DNA of 14,791 nucleotides from Halocafeteria seosinensis (Eukaryota; Sar; Bigyra; Bicosoecida). The position numbers and the translations under genes are program-made. Shown piece by piece: positions 1 through 7,174 of the stretch (the first letter of the stretch is position 1; the number at the start of each line of letters is the position of its first letter). The stretch is from the NCBI GenBank assembly GCA_001687465.1, contig LVLI01001441.1:1-14791 (forward strand), read 5' to 3'. The notes below the pieces were generated by a model. The model made no database searches. It had not been told where the DNA came from and saw only the letters and a list, made by a program, of their open reading frames with translations.

Positions 1-2
1 CG

Positions 3-370
3 AGGGACACTAGGGTCTTCCACCTCCGTGAACATATTGGAGACAAATCCAATAATGAAGCGGAGTTGGCTGCCCTGTTCCTCGCTCTCGACACAGTTGA
101 GGAGCTTACGGACTTTTCAGTCAACTTCACGATGCGCCTGGTATATATGGAGACTCTCTGAACGCAATTAATTGGGCGCAAGGAACGTTTGCCTGTAATT
201 CACCCCACCTGCAGCCTGTCCTTCAGAAAATAATCGAAACACTTGAGCGTCTGCGGGAGCAGCCACAGGTGAAGTCTATCTCGCTGCATCATGTTCCTCG
301 CGAGGAAAACACGTAGGCTGACCGTCTAGCGAACGAGGCAATCGATCGCAATCGACATCATGTTTTGTAA
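3..370 (+). pseudogene. Decayed RNase H domain of a retrotransposon
   Basis: This is the C-terminal part of a type I RNase H-like domain of the kind found at the end of retroelement polyproteins. Seen directly: NNEAELAALFLALD at 51-92 carries the Glu of the family, YGDSLNAI near 147-170 carries the second acidic motif, and HHVPREENT then ADRLANEAID near 286-345 match the C-terminal His/Asp region. The reading frame changes once near 130, because the first frame stops at about 161, and an in-frame TAG at 314-316 interrupts the C-terminal motif. TAA at 368-370 ends it. The start lies outside the window. With one frameshift and one nonsense codon it is a dead copy of a host mobile element. No reverse transcriptase is visible, so the parent element (LINE or LTR) cannot be named. 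Confidence 0.75.
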
Positions 371-469
371 TGATTCTACAGGGGAATACTTCGTGGGGGA
401 TCCGAGCTCCCTTTAAACTCGTTAGGGGAGTATTTCCGTATAACCACATGAATATACAATAGGGGTGTT

Positions 470-697
470 TTTATATATGACCGAAAAATCTTTTTTTGTA
501 CATCAAACTAACCGGAAAAACTTTTGTATTTTGCAATATAGCCGAAGCAGGAAGCTTTAATTTTCATTATACGGTAGTCGAAAAAGGAAAATTGAAATTA
601 ACAAGTAGCCGGATTTGAAGATTAATGTTTAAATATAAACCTCTGAACTTTCTGAAATTACAAATATAGCCGCCTGTTTAGGTAGAATCGTATACCA
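470..697. repeat. Degenerate tandem repeat, period about 31 bp
   Basis: A short core like TAGCCG followed by A-rich sequence recurs at regular spacing. The CCG (or TCG/CCT variant) falls at 481, 512, 542, 578, 609, 640 and 670, giving steps of 31, 30, 36, 31, 31 and 30 bases. Copies are strongly diverged outside the core and the rest of each unit is AT-rich. This is not coding. It could be an old minisatellite or subterminal repeats of the neighbouring MULE. Nothing else is recognised in the gene-free stretch 371-865 beyond general AT-richness. Confidence 0.6.
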
Positions 698-865
698 GTA
701 CATATACAAGATAATGAATGATCGATGAATGACACTGAATTCTTTGCACTAATTTTACAGTACATATGAAGTACATTTATTTTACAGGACTAGCATGTGA
801 GTTGTTTGTACTTCCACTTCTAAATGGGTTACTGTGATAATATTATATGGTTCTTCCTTCAGCGC

Positions 866-2113
866 TTACGAAGCTCTTGTAGCCACTGCGTCAGCTGTTG
901 CAGGCACAGACACCCGCGTAGACAGTCCTGTTTGCGACGAAGCAGAAACATCGCTTGATGTCGCTGAAGTGTCCGGCGCAGAGGGGTGCAATAGACAAGC
1001 AGGATTTCTTCGGTTGTGGCCATATTGTTTGCATCGACTACAGTTTATGCTCCTTCGCATTGTTTGTTCATCAATTCCCCTAAGTCTTTTATTGTTTCGG
1101 GGACGCCCAGCTCCACGCGGTGCTAATTGTGGGATTTGCAATCGAGGATTGCCTAAATGCCCTATGTCCAGTACCTGCTCCTTAAAAACCGGGTGAGATT
1201 CTTGGTTGAGAGGGAATTGTTCTCTCCAGGTAGTGACATAATAATACTTGTTGGGGAATATTAAGTGTGGAGGTACACCGGCTGCTCTGCCTGCAATATA
1301 CACATGTGGACACGGTTTTCCTTTAACTGCAGGAACTCCACATGAGCAATGGAAACTGGTTAAATCCACCTCTCTGCTATTGGACTCCGGGCTCCGGATG
1401 GAGCTGTACTGAGGGAGTATTACTGTGATGTCCGGAGATCCGTGTTGTTGACGAATACCGACGACGAATTTGATCAACAGAATCCAATATTTCTTCCCCG
1501 GCGGGGGTCAAAATCTTTCCGTCTGACGCTGCTTGAGAAACTGCTCGACGTCGTCCATAAAACCTTTTCGATTCTCCATGAATCAACGCCAGAAGGCCCT
1601 CAAAAAACTTACAATTTCGGGCAGGTTCCATTGCTTGATTCATGCTCTCAGCAACACTTGAACTATGATAGCCCATAGTGTTTACGTCAGTAGATTCGTC
1701 TCGAAATCTCGCCTGCAACAAAAACTGACAGTGTGGCGAAATGGACATTACATCGTTGAATTGATTTGTGGGAACCTGCGCTTCCATTTTGCCTACTGAT
1801 GTACTATACTCGGTGACAATTCCTCATAAAAACCTTTCAGCTTGTGTCCACTTTTTCCAAAGTTTTTTGGGAAATTGCCCTTCCTATGTCGCGAGCATAT
1901 GAATGGAAATGCATGGGCAAATACACGAGAGAATGCAGCTGCTTCTCCTTTGTCGCCATCCATGATTATAGTGGTTTCCCGTTTGTCCAGCCTTGGGAAG
2001 TTGCTCTTGATGAAGGTGAAGAAGCGGGTCCATGATAACTCAGTCTCGTTATAAAGGTTAAACGCAATTCCAACCATGACAGACTCCTTATTTGCCCCTA
2101 GTCCTCACATCGA
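866..2113 (-). pseudogene. Broken MuDR/MULE transposase
   Basis: Three consecutive reading-frame blocks on the - strand (2113-1793, 1787-1377 and 1477-866) together show the C-terminal two-thirds of a Mutator-like transposase. In order: IIMDGDKGEAAAF (second catalytic Asp) and CSRHRKGNF in the first block; a SSSVAESMNQAMEPAR segment with the likely catalytic Glu in the second; a SWIM zinc finger (CSCGVPAVKGKPCPH, about 1303-1348) and a zinc knuckle (CSRCKQYGHNRRNPAC, about 995-1042) in the third. Frame changes occur near 2100, near 1790 and between 1377 and 1477, and a TAG ends block one at 1793-1795. The N-terminal part is missing and the coding sequence runs into a palindrome at 2114. The copy is non-functional. 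The family assignment is secure from the motif order; the exact breakpoints are inferred. Confidence 0.85.
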
Positions 2114-2169
2114 GTATCACCCGCGACAAATCGTAAAACAATTGTTTTACGATTTGTCGCGGGTGATAC
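2114..2169. repeat. Perfect 56-bp palindrome at the MULE break
   Basis: Two 28-base arms are exact reverse complements with no spacer, centred on CAATTG at 2139-2144, and symmetry stops abruptly at 2113/2170. Read on the - strand, the arm 2141-2114 runs without interruption into the MULE frame, giving YDLSRVILDVRTRG-like sequence. That arm is therefore probably original MULE coding sequence and the other arm an inverted copy of it. On the far side lies unrelated AT-rich DNA. A fold-back repair junction is the simplest explanation. A hairpin end or joined inverted repeats are alternatives. Confidence 0.9.
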
Positions 2170-2182
2170 GATTTTCCAAAAA

Positions 2183-2271
2183 TCGGCCAAAATTGGCTAT
2201 TTTTACCGGATTTTAAAATTGGACTTTATTACGATTTTTATTAGATTAAAAATTCGGCCAAAATTGGCTAT
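2183..2271. repeat. Two-copy direct repeat in AT-rich flank
   Basis: The 18-base string TCGGCCAAAATTGGCTAT occurs at 2183-2200 and again at 2254-2271. Each copy contains the small inverted repeat GCCAA/TTGGC, and further TTGGCC and TTGCC relatives follow at 2273-2295. The region is non-coding and leads into the tandem array at 2302. It may be the left subterminal region of the viral element or remaining MULE terminal sequence. Confidence 0.7.
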
Positions 2272-2301
2272 ATTTGCCAATTTTACAATTTGGCCAAATT
2301 T

Positions 2302-2402
2302 ATTTACATTTTTGTTTTTATAATTTACATTTTGTTTTTTAAATTTACATTTTTGTTTTTTTTATAATTTACATTTTTGTTTTTTTTATAATTTACATTT
2401 TG
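2302..2402. repeat. AT-rich tandem repeat, five copies
   Basis: The string ATTTACATTTT(TG) recurs with starts at 2302, 2323, 2343, 2367 and 2391, a spacing of 20-24 bases, separated by T-runs and TATA. Subterminal tandem repeats are common near Polinton ends, so this is a candidate marker of the left edge of the element. No terminal inverted repeat can be confirmed, because the right end lies outside the window. Between 2403 and 2510 only a 21-codon ATG frame at 2420-2485 is seen. Confidence 0.75.
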
Positions 2403-2502
2403 AACAGAAAGAGACAATTATGGCGAACCTATTCATGTTTAATAAGGAAGAGGTGTTCATGCTTCATCGGGATGGGTATATTTGATTTTTCGCCCCACCG
2501 AA

Positions 2503-2508
2503 TATAGA
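2503..2508 (+). promoter_or_regulatory. TATAGA start-proximal motif
   Basis: TATAGA ends two bases before the ATG at 2511. The same motif precedes most genes of the element, and its presence here supports the reality of this small gene and its start. Confidence 0.6.
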
Positions 2509-2510
2509 CC

Positions 2511-2735
2511 ATGGTGATGCGAACGAGTATCCAAGTTTCATGCTACAAAGTGACATTTTTCCAAGGTGGTGGTGAATCCACACATATGTGCGAGGATGTC
2601 ATCAGTTCTCAGGCCGAATTGGAGGAGTTTCAGAATATGTGCGAAGATCTGGCGGAGCAAGAGGTGGATGATTGTGATTTTGATTACGAACTCTATTTTG
2701 AAATCGTTTGCTTTTGTGGATCTTCCACGGCGTAA
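2511..2735 (+). CDS. Small acidic Cys-containing protein, unknown function
   Basis: A 74-residue protein that I do not recognise. The N-terminal third is basic to neutral. The rest is acidic, with a run of Glu/Asp around LEEFQNMCEDLAEQEVDDCD, and it ends in a CFC-containing hydrophobic stretch. There is no signal peptide or clear membrane helix, and the cysteines do not form an obvious zinc finger. It is the first viral-side gene after the AT-rich flank and points the same way as the next gene, 58 bases downstream. The TATAGA motif at 2503-2508 supports the start. Its small size leaves some doubt that it is real. Confidence 0.5.
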   Translation: MVMRTSIQVSCYKVTFFQGGGESTHMCEDVISSQAELEEFQNMCEDLAEQEVDDCDFDYELYFEIVCFCGSSTA

Positions 2736-2787
2736 GTTATCTTAAGGTCTGAGTTTATTCGGATGAAAAATTTTCACCCGAATGGTA

Positions 2788-2793
2788 TATAGG
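2788..2793 (+). promoter_or_regulatory. TATAGG motif abutting the ATG at 2794
   Basis: TATAGG touches the ATG at 2794 directly. An upstream in-frame ATG at 2782 would place the motif inside the coding sequence, so 2794 is taken as the start. Confidence 0.65.
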
Positions 2794-3171
2794 ATGAGTC
2801 ACCAACCAAAAATACTAGATGAAGACCTGACCAAAATCAGCCGTGAAAACCTCTTGAAAGAAGCCAAATTTCAGGACAATGATACGCTAGGCAAGATTAT
2901 ACTAAAACTGAGCGACAGCATCGGACGAGACACGCCCGAGATCCAAGAACGGCTTAATAAAGTGTATGATATCTTCATTAAACGGAAAATTGCGTATCTA
3001 TTGGAACAGATTCAAGAGGAGAACCCGAGGATGGTGAAAAAGGCCATTGAGGCCAATAAACTGTCACTTCCTTCAGAATTCCACAATGGATTGGCCGATG
3101 ACACCCAAACGCAGATTGACAAATTAATCAGTTCCTTTGGCAAGAAAGAAAAGAAAGAAAAGAAAAAATGA
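2794..3171 (+). CDS. Lys-rich helical protein, unknown function
   Basis: A 125-residue protein of unrecognised family. It is charged and predicted largely helical, with no cysteines. Its extreme C-terminus is a lysine run (GKKEKKEKKK), which suggests nucleic-acid or nucleolar/nuclear association; that is inference. The start was chosen because TATAGG abuts the ATG. A strong hairpin follows five bases after the stop codon. It is convergent with the - strand gene ending at 3272. Confidence 0.75.
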   Translation: MSHQPKILDEDLTKISRENLLKEAKFQDNDTLGKIILKLSDSIGRDTPEIQERLNKVYDIFIKRKIAYLLEQIQEENPRMVKKAIEANKLSLPSEFHNGLADDTQTQIDKLISSFGKKEKKEKKK

Positions 3172-3175
3172 TTGA

Positions 3176-3206
3176 AAATATATGATGGTTTCATATATTT
3201 TTTTTA
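3176..3206. terminator. 3' hairpin between convergent genes
   Basis: AAATATATGA (3176-3185) and TCATATATTT (3191-3200) form a perfect 10-bp stem with a 5-base loop, followed by a T-run. It lies just after the stop at 3171 and downstream of the opposing gene ending at 3272, so it could mark 3' ends for both. Hairpins at mRNA 3' ends are known in mimivirus-type transcription; a link here is inference. Confidence 0.6.
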
Positions 3207-3271
3207 TGATCCCAAATCGGGCAAATAGACTTTGAAATAGTGATCCAAATATTCCAACCGATTCGCCTCAA

Positions 3272-3820
3272 TCATACCACCCGCCATCCTATTTCTGTGT
3301 GATTGGGCAAATCCCTATGGTGAAGTTTTTCATAATAAAGCGGATAATGATCCGGATCAGTGCCGGTATCCCCGTGGATATCAGCATCCGTTAAATACTG
3401 GTCTGGAATCAAAGAAACGCCATCACACTCCGTATTCACTTTCCGAATATCCACCGCACCATATTCATCGAGCGGATGCCAAGTAACACCACCTTTCACA
3501 CCAAACGAACAAACCTTGACCTCCACAGGCGATTCATCGTGTTTGAAGTCGTGGTCTAGGTCGTGTAGTTGCCATTGGGGGCAACCATTTTTGGAATAGC
3601 CTGTGAATTCCACATCATATTTCGCCGGTTGAAACAAATACGACAAAGAGACATACTGTCCTCTATAGTCCCGCCCAAGAAGACAGACATCCCACGCATT
3701 GCGGTGGAACGAATAGACGGTGACATGATCCCCCACATCCATCTGGCGTAGGCGACCCATATTCAGACAGATAGGACTGACTTCCTCCGGAACATCATGA
3801 GGGTGGTCAATATATTTCAT
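3272..3820 (-). CDS. Unknown 182-residue protein
   Basis: Not recognised. The protein is rich in His, Asp, Tyr and Trp, is soluble-looking, and has no membrane helix. The middle (VGDHVTVYSFHRNAWDVCLLGRD and following) looks beta-rich. Histidines and acidic residues cluster in the C-terminal third (DADIHGDTGTDPDHYPLYYE), which could bind metal, but no named motif is visible. The start at 3820 was chosen because TATATAGA abuts that ATG. A longer frame reaches 3880 but would cross the opposing gene's start. The gene is divergent from the one at 3869. Confidence 0.75.
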   Translation of the reverse strand: MKYIDHPHDVPEEVSPICLNMGRLRQMDVGDHVTVYSFHRNAWDVCLLGRDYRGQYVSLSYLFQPAKYDVEFTGYSKNGCPQWQLHDLDHDFKHDESPVEVKVCSFGVKGGVTWHPLDEYGAVDIRKVNTECDGVSLIPDQYLTDADIHGDTGTDPDHYPLYYEKLHHRDLPNHTEIGWRVV

Positions 3821-3868
3821 TCTATATACTGAATGTATATAAAAAAATTTCCAACCCATTAGTATAGA
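3821..3868. promoter_or_regulatory. Compact divergent promoter, one motif facing each way
   Basis: These 48 bases separate two start codons. TCTATATA at 3821-3828 reads TATATAGA on the - strand and touches the ATG at 3820. TATAGA at 3863-3868 touches the + strand ATG at 3869. Between them is AT-rich sequence. The mirror arrangement supports the motif as a promoter or initiator rather than a coincidence of AT content. Confidence 0.65.
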
Positions 3869-4210
3869 ATGGATCTTCAAATTGGTGTCGTTCCTGATAT
3901 AGTCACCGTGGCATTACAGCCGAAAGAACCGGAATATGATTGTCAGTGTTGTGGGAATCCATTCCATCCCGATTCTTTGACTGATGTCATTGTTAGATGT
4001 ATTTCGGTAAATAACGATACAGATTCCGAAGACGATGATTTCTATGTGGATGGAATAAAATACGAAGAAATGGATTTGATGTTTCTTTTCTGCCAACAGT
4101 GTCATCCTTATGTTTTAGAGAACGAAGTCTTTTTTCTTGAGACAGATTCGGATGGCGACCCCGTGTATAAACCAAAAGAGAATACCACTATAGAATGGAC
4201 TGAGTTCTAA
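3869..4210 (+). CDS. Small zinc-ribbon-like acidic protein
   Basis: A 113-residue protein with two Cys pairs that could bind one zinc: CQCCGNPFHPD near residues 25-35 and FCQQCHPYV near 73-81. The region between them is acidic (NDTDSEDDDF), as is the C-terminus. The family is not recognised. A role as a zinc-binding regulator or adaptor is inference from the Cys pattern. TATAGA abuts the ATG, and a hairpin overlaps and follows the stop codon. Confidence 0.75.
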   Translation: MDLQIGVVPDIVTVALQPKEPEYDCQCCGNPFHPDSLTDVIVRCISVNNDTDSEDDDFYVDGIKYEEMDLMFLFCQQCHPYVLENEVFFLETDSDGDPVYKPKENTTIEWTEF

Positions 4211-4243
4211 GTTTCCTTATGGTTTTTACGAAAAACCACTTAG
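4207..4243 (+). terminator. 3' hairpin overlapping the stop codon
   Basis: GGTTTTT (4221-4227) pairs with AAAAACC (4231-4237) around a 3-base loop, and an outer CTAAGT/ACTTAG pair (4207-4212, 4238-4243) extends the stem across a one-sided bulge. It is followed by an A-run and lies at the stop of the gene ending at 4210, just before the recombinase. Confidence 0.55.
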
Positions 4244-4264
4244 AAAAAAAATGATTCGTACTAA

Positions 4265-4270
4265 TATAGG
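4265..4270 (+). promoter_or_regulatory. TATAGG motif upstream of the recombinase
   Basis: TATAGG lies ten bases before the ATG at 4281, the largest spacing in the set. An in-frame ATG at 4251 lies upstream of the motif and was not used. Confidence 0.5.
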
Positions 4271-4280
4271 AAGTACGATC

Positions 4281-5285
4281 ATGGAAGAGCAAATCAAAAA
4301 CAAGTTATGCGAAGGCCGAAAACCGCAATCTGGGAAGCAATATTTCTACAAGGTTAGAAAAGTCGTGTCAGAGGTACTGAATGACCAATGGGGCGACTCC
4401 TTTGACGAGTTGGTGGATCTCTTATACGAGAAACGCAACGAGATCTGTGTGTGGATTCAGGTCAATACATCGGACAACACGGTCGCCACCTTCTTCCGCT
4501 CCATTTTGGTGGCGGTGGAAATCATCAAAGCCAACTGTTCCGAGGCCAAGAGAGAGGAAATTGAAACGGTACTAAATTTGATTCGCAAGTTCTATTTCAA
4601 AGCCAAGGGCACAGAATCCAACGCCAATGAATACCGAGAGCCAACGGACGAGGAAGTCCGAAACCGGATTTTACCCAAGGATCTGATTAACAAGTTTGAA
4701 GAACTCAAGAAAACCCTCAAACAGCGTGAAAGTGATGGCAAACCATTCAAGTTGGTCAAATGGAAACAATACGTGGTTGTCGCCATATACCGGTTCTTAC
4801 CGCCCATCCGTGGCCAAGAAATCTACACGCTCCGCATCAGTTCCAATGGCGATTACCCAAGCACCGGCAACTGGCTGGATTTGAAGAATTGGCAAATCGT
4901 CTGTCGGGATCATAAAACGAGCAACAGTTACGGAACACATACCGTGGATATCCACAATCGGGAACTCCAATACATCATCCGAAACTATCTGAAGAAAGCC
5001 GGACTTCAAGATGGCGATTTGTTCATGCCCAAATCCCTGAACAAAAAAGACACACCGCATATCAGCCGATGGTTTTCGGACACACTTAAAGCGACCATAG
5101 GGTGTGGGATACAAATGTTACGACAGACGTATGTCTCTAAATTTCTGGATGATATTGAGAAACGCAAACACAATGGTGAGGTGGATCAGAGTTTCGTCAA
5201 TCAGAAACGAAAAGAGATCGCCTCCATCATGGGTCATAGCGTCGGGACACAAGAGGCTGTGTATTCAAAATTCAGAGGGTGTTAA
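4281..5285 (+). CDS. Tyrosine recombinase/integrase
   Basis: A 334-residue tyrosine recombinase, the family that cuts and rejoins DNA through a covalent 3'-phosphotyrosine. Seen: the first Arg in PPIRGQEIYTLR (R177), the beta-hairpin Lys in DHKTSNS (K212), box II QMLRQT (R281), GHS (H319) and the nucleophile in AVYSKF (Y328), nine residues after H319. The usual box II His is Gln278. The N-terminal half is helical and fits a core-binding domain. The length is normal for the family. In this element it probably mediates integration or genome resolution. Its stop overlaps the stop of the convergent gene by four bases at 5282-5285. The start at 4281 is preferred because of the upstream TATAGG. The family call is firm; target sites are unknown. 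Confidence 0.9.
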   Translation: MEEQIKNKLCEGRKPQSGKQYFYKVRKVVSEVLNDQWGDSFDELVDLLYEKRNEICVWIQVNTSDNTVATFFRSILVAVEIIKANCSEAKREEIETVLNLIRKFYFKAKGTESNANEYREPTDEEVRNRILPKDLINKFEELKKTLKQRESDGKPFKLVKWKQYVVVAIYRFLPPIRGQEIYTLRISSNGDYPSTGNWLDLKNWQIVCRDHKTSNSYGTHTVDIHNRELQYIIRNYLKKAGLQDGDLFMPKSLNKKDTPHISRWFSDTLKATIGCGIQMLRQTYVSKFLDDIEKRKHNGEVDQSFVNQKRKEIASIMGHSVGTQEAVYSKFRGC

Positions 5286-6004
5286 GAATTGCCATCGGAA
5301 GCGGTGTAGAACCCGTCTGAGGAATCCACATTAAGGTCTTTGGCCACACGATTGCCCAAGTCTCTTTGCGTTGATACCGATGAATCGTCGTCGCCGTCGT
5401 CATCGGTTGGCACATATTCAGACGTGTCGTTTGTGTCGTTTCCTTCATCAGACAAAACATCTTCTTCTTCGTAGGCTTTCAATTCTTCCTCTTCCTGAAC
5501 AGAAATCATTTTGAAACCGGTGGCTGAACAAAATAGCCGAATTTATGGACTTACCGATTCGGTGTATGGACGATTGAGATCATCTTCATCTTTTTGGGAT
5601 GTCTCATCTAGGTCAATTCCACGTATAGCCGATCCCGTTCCAACTTTGTTTTGGAATTGTTTAATAGTCCGAACACAGGCAGGATCTTCATCAAGAGGAA
5701 GAACCCCGTTGGCTACATGGCGGAGATGGAAGAGATAGGCTTCCACGCCCAATTGGACTAGACGGCGATGATCTTCCTCGTCCAGATCAGAGTCCGAAAG
5801 GATCTTTTTCAAATGACTGACATCATCAGACAACATGAATGTTTTGGCTCTTGCTTCACTACTTGCCTGTTTCCAAAATCGTCCATGGTTAGCAATCAGA
5901 TCCAAAGCCACTTGCCTACACTTTGATGAACTATCCACACTGTCCCAACGAATGGGAAGCAATGCTCCGTCAATGTTGGAATAATGATTTTTTATTTCGT
6001 CCAT
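5282..6004 (-). CDS. Spliced gene for an acidic unknown protein
   Basis: Two exons, 6004-5555 (150 codons) and 5494-5282 (70 codons plus stop), are joined in phase 0 across a 60-base GT-AG intron to give about 220 residues. Unspliced, exon 1 reads into a stop three codons past the donor. The N-terminal part is helical with a conserved look (NHGRFWKQASSEARAKTF; LVQLGVEAYLFHLRHVANG). The C-terminal part is very acidic and Ser/Asp-rich (EEEDVLSDEG, PTDDDGDDDSS). No known domain is recognised. Such an acidic tail suits a transcription activator or histone-like partner, but that is inference. Unlike its neighbours it has no TATAG motif at the start (AATTAAA precedes the ATG). It is divergent from the gene at 6392. 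Confidence 0.7.
5495..5554 (-). other. Probable 60-bp spliceosomal intron
   Basis: On the - strand the donor is TCG|GTAAGT at 5554, a near-ideal 5' splice site, and the acceptor is TTTCTGTTCAG|GAA ending at 5495 with a T-rich tract. An in-frame TAA lies inside. An earlier TTGTTCAG acceptor exists but would lead to an in-frame TGA. Removing the intron fuses two open frames in phase 0. Confidence 0.75.
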
Positions 6005-6391
6005 TTTAATTGGTGGCTTCTACAGACTAACAAAAGCAAGAAAATCCATAGCACAAGCAAGAACACCACCGTTTAACTCCGTACGGCGTCAGCCACCTGT
6101 CAGCTGACAGACCTGTCACGCATCACGTATGGCTGTATATGAAATATGAGAAAACGGACAAACGGCGGACAAAGCGGATGTGATATATTATGAAATACTT
6201 CGTATGATAAGGCTACCGGCGATATTTATTATAATAATAACTTTGTTATTATAATAGCCGACGGATGGTGTTCTGACCGCAAAGGAGTTTCTGTGTGTTC
6301 TACGAACAGATGATCAACACCCCTTGGATTTGATACACATTACCTTTATTCGTCGTTAGTTCGTTTGTTACGGTTTAAGAATTGCGAAAAA
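6005..6391. promoter_or_regulatory. Long divergent intergenic control region
   Basis: This 387-base gap is the longest in the viral part and separates the two divergent genes that lack the TATAG motif. It holds a 14-base palindrome CTGTCAGCTGACAG at 6097-6110, flanked by ACCTGTCA at 6095-6102 and 6111-6118; two direct CGGACAAA copies at 6155-6162 and 6166-6173, 11 bases (about one helical turn) apart; and an AT-rich hairpin at 6227-6256. These resemble binding sites for a sequence-specific regulator, possibly host-type because CAGCTG is an E-box core. The function is inferred. Confidence 0.55.
6227..6256. repeat. AT hairpin, copy 1
   Basis: TATTATAATAA (6227-6237) and TTATTATAATA (6246-6256) form an 11-bp all-AT stem with an 8-base loop ending in CTTTG. 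A near-identical hairpin lies at 7175-7204, so the gene at 6392-7066 is bracketed by two copies. Because this copy sits upstream of both adjacent starts, it is not simply a terminator. Confidence 0.65.
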
Positions 6392-7066
6392 ATGGCAAGT
6401 GATCAGACTACGCAAATTGATGAGGATTTCAAGGAAGCGGTTCGTATGCTTGAACACCATTACCCCTGTGGCGTGGATCTTAACGAATCGCAAAGTGTGG
6501 ATAACATAGCCACACATTTGGACAATGTCGTGATCAGTCCCGACAAGACCATTCCTTCTACGAGTGAATTCAAATTCGCTGTGAAAGCACATAGTATGGT
6601 ACAATCCATGTCTAAGGAGGAAAAACTCTTTTTTGACACTCACCTGTCCGACGCCGACACGATGAACCATGTGGAATGGCAGAATTTTGTGGCAAAATGT
6701 ATCCCGACCGATGTGTTCAAGAACCTACAATCAATTCGCTATTATCGGAAGATGCTGACCAATGTTCTTGCTGTTGCCGAGTTTGCTAAAGAACTGGAGG
6801 AGAAAATGGAGAATCCCCCGAAAACGATGAGTACTTGGGCACGGGAACGACGAAAAAAAGAACTAGCCGAAGCACAACATATTCTCTTGTCCGCACCCAT
6901 TGTCCAAACCCTTTATCTGACACGCAAAAAAGAAGAACTTCGCCAAAGTTACAACAAACAAAAGCAAACCCAATCAAAGCCGACGCTGGAAAACCAATCA
7001 AAGCCGACGTTGGATGATTCTGAGCCACCTAGATTGGGCGACGCAAGTGAATCACAGACAGACTAA
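6392..7066 (+). CDS. Unknown helical protein, possible early gene
   Basis: A 224-residue protein that I do not recognise. The first 100 residues are mixed. The middle, from about residue 120, is strongly helical and charged (FAKELEEKMENPP; WARERRKKELAEAQ), and a coiled coil is plausible. The C-terminus is low-complexity with a short internal duplication, QSKPTLEN/QSKPTLDD. There is no membrane segment or zinc site. The start is the first ATG, at 6392; the 27 bases before it are open but have no ATG. No TATAG motif is present, so it shares a different promoter class with the spliced gene across the gap. Function unknown. Confidence 0.7.
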   Translation: MASDQTTQIDEDFKEAVRMLEHHYPCGVDLNESQSVDNIATHLDNVVISPDKTIPSTSEFKFAVKAHSMVQSMSKEEKLFFDTHLSDADTMNHVEWQNFVAKCIPTDVFKNLQSIRYYRKMLTNVLAVAEFAKELEEKMENPPKTMSTWARERRKKELAEAQHILLSAPIVQTLYLTRKKEELRQSYNKQKQTQSKPTLENQSKPTLDDSEPPRLGDASESQTD

Positions 7067-7174
7067 ATAGGGTATTACGAAAATACACACGACTTGGCAG
7101 AACATGTGTCAGTAAAAAAGCCAGTTGAACACGGTGTCACCAACAAGTCCGCCAACCGAACACCTGTCACCCTC

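Noticed and set aside
834-1196. 120-codon + strand open frame
   Set aside because: It is antisense to the zinc-knuckle part of the MULE pseudogene and has no motif or family likeness.
2170-2402. CRISPR-like or telomeric array
   Set aside because: Units are AT-rich, of irregular spacing and without unique spacers; a eukaryotic viral flank is the better fit.
6365-6391. TTG start extending the 6392 gene
   Set aside because: TTG starts are not expected in a eukaryotic context, and the first ATG is at 6392.
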